From NCBI GenBank assembly GCA_934255105.1, contig CAKQNH010000389.1, positions 1 through 5,518 of the forward strand: a DNA stretch of 5,518 nucleotides. The letters are read 5' to 3'. Position numbers and translations under genes: made by a program. Each line of letters begins with the position of its first letter. Positions within the stretch are counted from its first letter, which is position 1. Shown here one piece after another: positions 1 through 4,602 of this stretch. The DNA comes from an uncultured Pirellulaceae bacterium. GTDB taxonomy: Bacteria; Planctomycetota; Planctomycetia; Pirellulales; Pirellulaceae. Below the pieces are notes generated by a model. That model saw only the letters and a program-made list of their open reading frames with translations. It searched no databases and had not been told where the DNA came from.

Positions 1-56
1 CTAACGCAAGAAAATCGATAGGGAAAAGGCTCGTGAAAAGATGTGGGGTATAAAAA

Positions 57-115
57 GGCACTCCTGCCCGTTTATAAGTAGAACGGGCACTCCTGCCTGG
101 GGCACTCCTGCCTGG
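57..115. repeat. Three copies of a 12-bp word, two in 15-bp tandem
   Basis: The word GGCACTCCTGCC occurs exactly at 57-68, 86-97 and 101-112. The last two belong to a perfect 15-bp tandem duplication (86-100 and 101-115). Each word is itself a tiny inverted repeat, GGCA and TGCC flanking CTCC. Between copies 1 and 2, bases 65-72 (TGCCCGTT) pair perfectly with 82-89 (AACGGGCA), giving an 8-bp stem with a 9-base loop. Read on the minus strand the tandem yields the peptide QAGVPQAGVP, which can make repeat DNA look like a gene. From memory, similar words are scattered through intergenic DNA of Pirellula-type planctomycetes, but I could not verify this. Confidence 0.8.
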
Positions 116-347
116 GATTGATGAATAAACAACCTTGGTCTGTTGGGCCTTGTCGTATCTTTTTTGGAGGTAATTGAGGACGGGCAATCGTTTCGGCAAT
201 TGAAACTTATTCGTCTGCGGAATAGGCCTTCAAACTGCCCAGACTTCGGCTCACGCTGTCCCGTATCGTCAAGCTCATCTTGCGGCAACGGTTCGCGTGA
301 AAGCTACGACAAGTCGCGGCAGTCCAAAGGACATGTTCGCGGAGCAG

Positions 348-379
348 AGCACTTTCGCTCGGATCAAGCGGCCAGTGCT
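348..379 (-). terminator. Weak hairpin after the phosphatase gene
   Basis: On the minus strand this lies about 39 bases past the phosphatase stop codon. The outer arms AGCACT (348-353) and AGTGCT (374-379) pair over 6 bp; after a small internal loop, CGCT (356-359) pairs with AGCG (367-370) around a 7-base loop. No T-run follows on the transcribed strand, so it does not meet the usual intrinsic terminator pattern. It might protect the 3' end of the mRNA or mean nothing. Confidence 0.2.
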
Positions 380-417
380 TCAGTTACCAATCGATCGATC
401 CAAGGGCCAAAGGGAAC

Positions 418-2073
418 TTACCTGGCCAACATCTCGGGCTTGTCGATAACTAGATAGTGTCCGTGGTCGGCTGTCAGGATGAGTGCCGTGTCGTCCCAGC
501 CACCATTCTGCTCGATCCAGTCGGTAGCGCTTTTGAACGCGTCGTCTCCACTGATGGTGGCGCCGATCGAATTGTCGATATTGTTGGCGTGATTGGCCCA
601 GTCGACATCGCCGGCTTCGACCATCAACCACCAGCGATCCGAGCGTGCATCGAGGACTTGCATGGCGGCTAAAGTCATTTCAGACAAGTTGACATTTTCA
701 TTGAGATCGGCGGGAGTGTAGACCTCCGCTTGAGCTGTCTTGGGGTTGCCCACGCTGCGCACCGGCGAGTAGTCGCCGTTGGCGGTGCGATAGGGAAGAT
801 GCCCGCCGGTCGCGCCGAAGTAGCCGAATAAACGGTGCTGGCCCGCGGTGGCCTGCTCAACCGCTGCGTCCAGAACTTGGCTGCCCGACTTGCCGGGCGT
901 GCGCTGGGCCACGACATACTTGCCGCCCGATGCGACCGATGCGCTGGCCAGATCGGCTGCGGTCACATAGCGATTGCCCGGTACAAAGTTCTTGCCTTGC
1001 CCACCGTCTTTTTGGCTGCTTTGTCCCCACCCGCAGCCGAGCAGAACGTCGACGCCCGGTAGTGCGCCGGGGTGGAATACAGAGGGGAGGCCCAGCAGGT
1101 CGCGAGTCAGATCTTGGTAGTCGTTGCGATGCACATTGTTGGCGTAAGCGCAGGCTGGAGTGGCGTGGCTGATGGGGACGCTGGTCACGACTCCCACGGC
1201 AAAACCGTCGGCTTGAAGTAAGCGCGAGATGGGAATGGCCTCGCGGCCAGAGAAATCGACGTTCACGGCGTCGTTGTAAGTTTTAATTCCCGCAAACAGC
1301 GAGGTGGCTGAGGCGGCCGAGTCGGTGTAGGCGTGCGCATCGGTTTCGCTCTTGCCGATAGGATATAGGAGGTCGTCACTGGCCTGCCAAGGGTTCGGGC
1401 CGCCGCGGGCCACATCGTAGCCACCGGCCAGCTTGCCGCCTGGGTTGGTGACGATTTGCTTGTCGACATTCACTGAAGTACCGTCGTTGTGAGGGCTGGT
1501 GACGAAGAAACCAAAATCGGTTTTAGCCCCGCGATAGTCTTGGAAGTGCAGGCCGCTGCCACGCCCTGAGTCGTAGGTCACTTGTCGAGCTTTGGCGATC
1601 GCAGCAGCCCGCGTGGTCTGCCAGTCCATGCCGTCGAAGACGAACACGATGATCCGTTTTTTCCCCTCCTCTGCGGCCATTTTTTGCAGGCGATAGATAT
1701 CGGTCTGGTCGAAATACTCCGCCTTGGGATTGAGCGTTTTGACTGGCAGGCTGCCATAGAGATCGGTCAGTCTTTGTTCGTCGCGATAGGGGCTGTTGAC
1801 GCCACGAACGGCATCCAGAGACAGGCCGAAGGTGTAGACGGGGATGAGCCGGTTGGAGTGCGTGGTCCATGACGAGTATTTCTCGCGATCCGGTCCCCAG
1901 TGCCCCCAGATGTTCGTGTTGGATTGGGCCGACTGCACTTGCAGTTCGGCGATGTGATCTGCGGGTTTAGCCTGTGCGCTGATCGATGCGGGCAAACAAA
2001 GTACGGCCAGTAGCCAAGTGCAAAGGGTGATTGTGGGAATGGAAATGGCGGTGGGGGACGTGGAGTTCTTCAT
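418..2073 (-). CDS. Secreted alkaline phosphatase (PhoA superfamily), apparently circularly permuted
   Basis: This 551-residue enzyme should hydrolyse phosphate monoesters outside the cytoplasm with two zinc ions and a magnesium ion. Residues 1-35 form a signal peptide: Lys2, a hydrophobic stretch around 17-33, and AQA before a likely cleavage after Ala35; this supports the ATG at 2073. Motifs match E. coli PhoA in order: FDGMD with Asp147 (PhoA Asp51), TDSAAS with nucleophile Ser252 (Ser102), HATP with His303/Thr305 (Asp153/Thr155), Arg316 (Arg166), Glu486, Asp491 and His495 (Glu322, Asp327, His331), and ADHGH with Asp536/His537 (Asp369/His370). The protein stops at residue 551, with no counterpart of zinc ligand His412 after these. 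Instead THSNRLIPVYTFG (71-83) and YFDQTDIY (120-127) near the N-terminus resemble the PhoA C-terminal strand and last helix, making His72 the candidate third ligand. There is no Shine-Dalgarno site; seven Cs directly precede the ATG. The family assignment is firm; the permutation is inferred. Confidence 0.93.
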   Translation of the reverse strand: MKNSTSPTAISIPTITLCTWLLAVLCLPASISAQAKPADHIAELQVQSAQSNTNIWGHWGPDREKYSSWTTHSNRLIPVYTFGLSLDAVRGVNSPYRDEQRLTDLYGSLPVKTLNPKAEYFDQTDIYRLQKMAAEEGKKRIIVFVFDGMDWQTTRAAAIAKARQVTYDSGRGSGLHFQDYRGAKTDFGFFVTSPHNDGTSVNVDKQIVTNPGGKLAGGYDVARGGPNPWQASDDLLYPIGKSETDAHAYTDSAASATSLFAGIKTYNDAVNVDFSGREAIPISRLLQADGFAVGVVTSVPISHATPACAYANNVHRNDYQDLTRDLLGLPSVFHPGALPGVDVLLGCGWGQSSQKDGGQGKNFVPGNRYVTAADLASASVASGGKYVVAQRTPGKSGSQVLDAAVEQATAGQHRLFGYFGATGGHLPYRTANGDYSPVRSVGNPKTAQAEVYTPADLNENVNLSEMTLAAMQVLDARSDRWWLMVEAGDVDWANHANNIDNSIGATISGDDAFKSATDWIEQNGGWDDTALILTADHGHYLVIDKPEMLAR

Positions 2074-2110
2074 GGGGGGGAATGCCTTGCGGTGTAAAAT
2101 GGGTGGGCTA

Positions 2111-2120
2111 TTGTCGACAA
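2111..2120. promoter_or_regulatory. 10-bp perfect palindrome in the phosphatase leader
   Basis: TTGTCGACAA is a perfect palindrome lying 37 bases upstream of the phosphatase start codon and inside its predicted 5' untranslated region. It could be a binding site for a dimeric regulator, but a single 10-bp palindrome can arise by chance. I see no recognisable Pho box in the gap. Confidence 0.15.
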
Positions 2121-2200
2121 TCGCTCGCTCCGCGTCTGGATTGCGAGCACGAGCACCGCTTCACTGGGCAGGAGCACGGTTTTTTATTGCTAGTACTACT

Positions 2201-2229
2201 ATTTTAAGCTCCACAGGGCGGCAACTCAA
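2201..2229 (-). promoter_or_regulatory. Candidate sigma70-type promoter for the phosphatase gene
   Basis: On the minus strand TTGAGT (2229-2224) is followed after 17 bases by TAAAAT (2206-2201). This matches the housekeeping consensus at 4/6 and 5/6 positions with ideal spacing. Transcription would start near 2194, giving a leader of about 120 bases. Its placement in the divergent gap supports it; the sequence match alone is modest. Downstream of it lie three GAGCAC words on the plus strand (2145, 2151, 2172) and the palindrome at 2111. Confidence 0.4.
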
Positions 2230-2286
2230 TTTTTCGCGTTAAGTAGGCTACAAGCCGTTCGAGAAGTTTGCGCGCGCGGTTGAGGA

Positions 2287-2316
2287 TTGCCAGCAAGGGG
2301 GCTTACCCTTTAGAAT
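2287..2316 (+). promoter_or_regulatory. Candidate sigma70-type promoter for ffh-rpsP
   Basis: TTGCCA (2287-2292) and TAGAAT (2311-2316) each match the housekeeping consensus at 5/6 positions and are separated by 18 bases. A start near 2323 would give ffh a leader of about 46 bases. No other equally good pair is apparent between the phosphatase start and ffh. The site would also serve rpsP if the two genes are co-transcribed. Confidence 0.45.
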
Positions 2317-2369
2317 CAAGGCTTAACTCATTATTTGGTATGTCACTCGTTTCCCATTGAAATGCCGCT

Positions 2370-3839
2370 ATGTTTGAATCACTGTCCGACGGACTTCAGT
2401 CAGCCTTCAAATCGATCCGGGGTAAGGGGAAACTGACTGAAGCCAACATGCGCGACGGATTGCAGATGGTCGAATCGGCCATGCTGGAAGCCGACGTAAG
2501 CTACTCGGTTGTGCAAGATTTCATGTCGCACGTGAGCGAGCGGGCGCTGGGGCAAAAGGTATTGCTGGCGCTTAAGCCGCACGAGGAATTGGTGCGGATC
2601 GTCTACGAGCAGCTCATCGAGATCTTGGGGCCGGTGGATGTCTCGATCCCGATCCGCAAAGATAAAGTCACTATTTTGATGATGTGCGGGCTGCAGGGGG
2701 CGGGTAAAACTACCACTTGTGGCAAGCTGGCGCAACTGCTCAAAGAACAGAAAATCAAGCCGTTTCTGGTGGCCGCTGACTTGCAACGCCCGGCCGCTAT
2801 CGAGCAACTCCACACGCTGGGGCGGCAATTGGATGTCCCCGTCTATAGTCAGGCGGGGCAAACCGATCCAGTGCAGGTCTGCCGCGAGGGAGTAGCCCAG
2901 GCGACGGCAGCGGGCGCGCAGGTAGTTATCTTGGATACCGCCGGACGCTTGGCAATCGATGAAGAGCTGATGACTCAGCTTGGCGAAATCGACAAAAAAA
3001 TCGCGCCCGATCAAGTCTATCTGGTGGTCGACGGCATGACCGGCCAGGATGCCGTCAATAGTGCCTCAGCCTTTAATGATCGGCTGGAGCTGGACGGCGT
3101 CATCATGACCAAGCTCGACGGCGATGCCCGGGGTGGCGCGTTGCTGAGCGTGAAGCACGTGACGCAAGTGCCCATCAAGTTCATCGGTACGGGGGAGCAT
3201 CTCGATGCGCTCGAGCCATTTCGCCCCGAGGGGATGGCCAGCCGCATTCTGTCGATGGGTGACATGGTAGCGGTGGCCCAAGAAGCTCACCGAATCATCG
3301 ACGACAAGGAGCGTGAGAAGCTGGAAGCTGCCATGGCTTCTGGCAATTTTACCTTGGAGGATTTCCGTGGGGTGCTGGAAAAGATCGCTAAACCAGGGCT
3401 GATGCAGAAGATGATGGGGCTCATGCCGGGTATGGGCGAGCTCAGCAAGGCGATGGCTGGGGCCGATTCCGACGGTGAAATGCGCAAAATGCTGGGGGTG
3501 ATCGACTCGATGACTCCCAAGGAACGCCGCGACCCGAAGCTGATCGATACTCTGCGTCGCAATCGCATCTCCAAAGGGGCGGGCGTGGCACCTTCGCTGG
3601 TCAGCGGGCTGATCAAGCAGTTCGGGATCATGGCCCCCATGATGCAGGCCATGGCCAGCGGTGGAGGCCGAGATCGCATGCAGATGATGCAGCAATTGCA
3701 ACAAAGCATGCTTGGCGATCCAACTATGGGAGGGGTCAAGACCAAAAAGTCGACCGGATCTAGGCTGAGTACCAAAGACAAGCAGCGGATGCAGAAGGAG
3801 CGCGATCGGATGTTGCGTAAGTTGAAACGCAAGAAATAG
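2370..3839 (+). CDS. ffh: Signal recognition particle protein Ffh (SRP54)
   Basis: Ffh is the GTPase subunit of the signal recognition particle; with SRP RNA it binds signal sequences on nascent chains and delivers ribosomes to the receptor FtsY at the membrane. At 489 residues it is slightly longer than E. coli Ffh. The N domain helices span roughly 1-95. The G domain carries the P-loop GLQGAGKTTT (107-116), DLQRPAA (137-143), LDTAGRL (188-194), TKLDGDARGG (247-256) and GTGEHLDALEPF (273-284). The methionine-rich M domain begins around 327, with the RNA-binding helix-turn-helix near 380-420 and a Met/Gln-rich stretch at 421-453. The last 30 residues are strongly basic. The ATG at 2370 gives the standard start MFESLSDGLQ; no Shine-Dalgarno site precedes it. 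rpsP follows after 97 bases in the same direction. One oddity is Leu395 in the RNA-binding motif, where the family usually has Ser. Confidence 0.98.
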   Translation: MFESLSDGLQSAFKSIRGKGKLTEANMRDGLQMVESAMLEADVSYSVVQDFMSHVSERALGQKVLLALKPHEELVRIVYEQLIEILGPVDVSIPIRKDKVTILMMCGLQGAGKTTTCGKLAQLLKEQKIKPFLVAADLQRPAAIEQLHTLGRQLDVPVYSQAGQTDPVQVCREGVAQATAAGAQVVILDTAGRLAIDEELMTQLGEIDKKIAPDQVYLVVDGMTGQDAVNSASAFNDRLELDGVIMTKLDGDARGGALLSVKHVTQVPIKFIGTGEHLDALEPFRPEGMASRILSMGDMVAVAQEAHRIIDDKEREKLEAAMASGNFTLEDFRGVLEKIAKPGLMQKMMGLMPGMGELSKAMAGADSDGEMRKMLGVIDSMTPKERRDPKLIDTLRRNRISKGAGVAPSLVSGLIKQFGIMAPMMQAMASGGGRDRMQMMQQLQQSMLGDPTMGGVKTKKSTGSRLSTKDKQRMQKERDRMLRKLKRKK

Positions 3840-3886
3840 CCAGGTTTAGCCTGGATATGGCGGCTGGAGGCCACTTTTTGTCTCCA
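3840..3886 (+). terminator. Small hairpins between ffh and rpsP (attenuator or weak terminator)
   Basis: Directly after the ffh stop, CCAGG (3840-3844) pairs with CCTGG (3850-3854) around a 5-base loop. Next, TGGC (3858-3861) can pair with GCCA (3870-3873) just before five Ts (3875-3879); alternatively TGGAG (3865-3869) pairs with CTCCA (3882-3886). The mutually exclusive pairings and T-run could reduce read-through into rpsP, but the stems are only 4-5 bp, so a true terminator is doubtful. Confidence 0.2.
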
Positions 3887-3924
3887 ATTTGGCGGAAAAT
3901 AATAGATAGAGTCTTAGTCGTTCC

Positions 3925-3930
3925 AGGAGA
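3925..3930 (+). promoter_or_regulatory. Shine-Dalgarno site of rpsP
   Basis: AGGAGA ends 6 bases before the GTG at 3937. It fixes the start at this GTG rather than the overlapping GTG at 3935, which is in another frame, and gives the conserved MAVRIRL beginning of S16. It is the only strong ribosome site among the three starts visible in the window. Confidence 0.75.
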
Positions 3931-3936
3931 AATTGT

Positions 3937-4341
3937 GTGGCAGTTCGTATCCGCCTGAAGAAGATGGGCCGCAAAGCTCGGCCGTTTTTCCGTTTTTGTG
4001 CCGTTGACGCTCGTGAGCCTCGCGATGGTAAGGTGATCGAGGAATTGGGGTATTACGACCCGATGGTTCGTGAAACCGACGCCCGCGTCGTGCTCAAGGG
4101 GGAGCGAGTGGATTACTGGCTGAGCGTGGGTGCCCAGCCCAGCGACAAAGTGGCCGTACTGATCAAGAAGTACGGTTCGAAGGGGACGCATTTGGAGCAG
4201 CAAAAAGCGGCTCAAGCGCGGATGAAGACGCGTCCCGTGCAGTTCCAGCCCAGCCCGGCACCTGCTGCTGAACCTGCACCCGCTGCGGTTGCTGAGGCTG
4301 CTCCTGCCGAAGAAGTTGCGACTGCTGAAGGACAAGAGTAG
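3937..4341 (+). CDS. rpsP: 30S ribosomal protein S16 with Ala/Pro/Glu-rich C-terminal tail
   Basis: S16 binds 16S rRNA and is needed for assembly of the small ribosomal subunit. The core (residues 1 to about 82) carries the family hallmarks: VRIRLKKMGRKARPFFRF at 3-20, the DAREPRDGK segment at 24-32, LGYYDP at 37-42 and WLSVGAQPSDKV at 61-72. E. coli S16 is about 82 residues; this one has 134. The extra part begins with a charged stretch (83-100) and ends in a low-complexity tail (about 105-134) of Ala, Pro and Glu, probably disordered. Translation starts at GTG behind a good Shine-Dalgarno site. The gene follows ffh by 97 bases and is likely co-transcribed. The frequent followers trmD and rplS are not next to it; the next gene faces the other way. 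Confidence 0.97.
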   Translation: MAVRIRLKKMGRKARPFFRFCAVDAREPRDGKVIEELGYYDPMVRETDARVVLKGERVDYWLSVGAQPSDKVAVLIKKYGSKGTHLEQQKAAQARMKTRPVQFQPSPAPAAEPAPAAVAEAAPAEEVATAEGQE

Positions 4342-4380
4342 TACCGGCGGTATTTGTCGGGAAGCGACATCAGGCGATAG

Positions 4381-4408
4381 CCATGGCTGCGAGTCCATGG
4401 CTGCAATT
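4381..4408. repeat. 14-bp tandem duplication, CCATGGCTGC
   Basis: Bases 4381-4394 and 4395-4408 match at 12 of 14 positions; the first ten, CCATGGCTGC, are identical. It lies 39 bases after rpsP in non-coding DNA. It is the first of three neighbouring duplications in this gap. Confidence 0.7.
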
Positions 4409-4409
4409 T

Positions 4410-4437
4410 AGGAGATGCGATCCAGGAGATACGATTC
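4410..4437. repeat. 14-bp tandem duplication, AGGAGATRCGAT
   Basis: Bases 4410-4423 and 4424-4437 match at 12 of 14 positions. Overlapping the second copy, ACGAT (4431-4435) and ATCGT (4441-4445) form a 5-bp stem with a 5-base loop. The AGGAGA words resemble ribosome sites but no gene follows either of them. Confidence 0.65.
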
Positions 4438-4472
4438 GGGATCGTGGCCGATGCGCTGCAGCCGGCTCGTGA

Positions 4473-4508
4473 GCTGTGAAATTGAGATTCGCTGTGAGAT
4501 TGAAATTC
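4473..4508. repeat. 18-bp tandem duplication
   Basis: Bases 4473-4490 and 4491-4508 are adjacent copies of an 18-bp unit matching at 16 of 18 positions, both differences being A/G exchanges. A partial third copy, GTGAGATT, occurs at 4587-4594, on the far side of the large inverted repeat. Confidence 0.75.
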
Positions 4509-4511
4509 CGG

Positions 4512-4576
4512 GTAGCGGAACTCGCCAAGAGTTTCGGCTGGCTCACGTGGCCGAAAGTTTTGGCGACCTCCGCTAC
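4512..4576. terminator. Large imperfect inverted repeat, possible bidirectional terminator or dispersed palindromic element
   Basis: Arms of 27 bases (4512-4538 and 4550-4576) pair at 23 positions, plus one G-U pair in the plus-strand RNA, around an 11-base loop that includes CACGTG. The outer 8 bp (GTAGCGGA with TCCGCTAC) and inner TTTCGGC with GCCGAAA are perfect. It sits between convergent rpsP and the aminotransferase gene, where a shared terminator is expected. No clear T-run follows on either strand, so it may instead be a dispersed palindromic repeat (REP-like) or a miniature-element remnant. The inverted repeat is certain; its role is inferred. Confidence 0.55.
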
Positions 4577-4602
4577 TATTAAAAGCGTGAGATTCTAAAA
4601 GC

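Larger units (their letters stand above)
1..417. other. Gene-free region downstream of the phosphatase gene
   Basis: This 417-base stretch has no coding region I can support. The reading frames that cross it resemble no known family, and the longest minus-strand one (1-288) is partly a translation of the short repeats at 57-112. A GGAGG at 166-170 looks like a ribosome site but is followed only by a TTG that reaches a stop after nine codons. What the region does contain is the repeat cluster at 57-112 and a possible hairpin at 348-379 beyond the phosphatase stop codon. I see no tRNA-like T-loop, and no transposase fragment. Confidence 0.6.

Noticed and set aside
57..112. A miniature CRISPR array
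   Set aside because: Units are 12 bp with spacings of 17 and 3 bases, too short and irregular, and no cas gene is present.
1..288. Minus-strand open frame of 95 codons in the same frame as the phosphatase
   Set aside because: It lies downstream of the phosphatase stop, and another in-frame stop at 364-366 separates the two. Its peptide is composed partly of translated 12-bp repeats and matches no family I know.
143..457. Plus-strand open frame of 104 codons starting at TTG
   Set aside because: It runs into the antisense of the phosphatase gene, has no ribosome site and encodes an unrecognisable Ser/Arg-rich peptide.
418..2073. Lipoprotein signal at Cys26 of the phosphatase
   Set aside because: The residues before it (AVL) do not fit a lipobox, which needs Gly, Ala or Ser just before the Cys; an ordinary signal peptidase I site AQA fits better.
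2166..2177. Degenerate fourth copy of the 12-bp repeat (GGGCAGGAGCAC)
   Set aside because: Only eight contiguous bases match the reverse complement of the repeat, so chance cannot be excluded.
2400..3704. Long antisense open frames (up to about 212 codons) opposite ffh
   Set aside because: They mirror the codon pattern of ffh, which is unmistakable on the plus strand; the peptides have no family features.
3878..3905. Possible promoter for rpsP: TTGTCT, 16 bases, TAATAG
   Set aside because: The -10 matches only 3/6 positions, and rpsP can be served by the promoter upstream of ffh.
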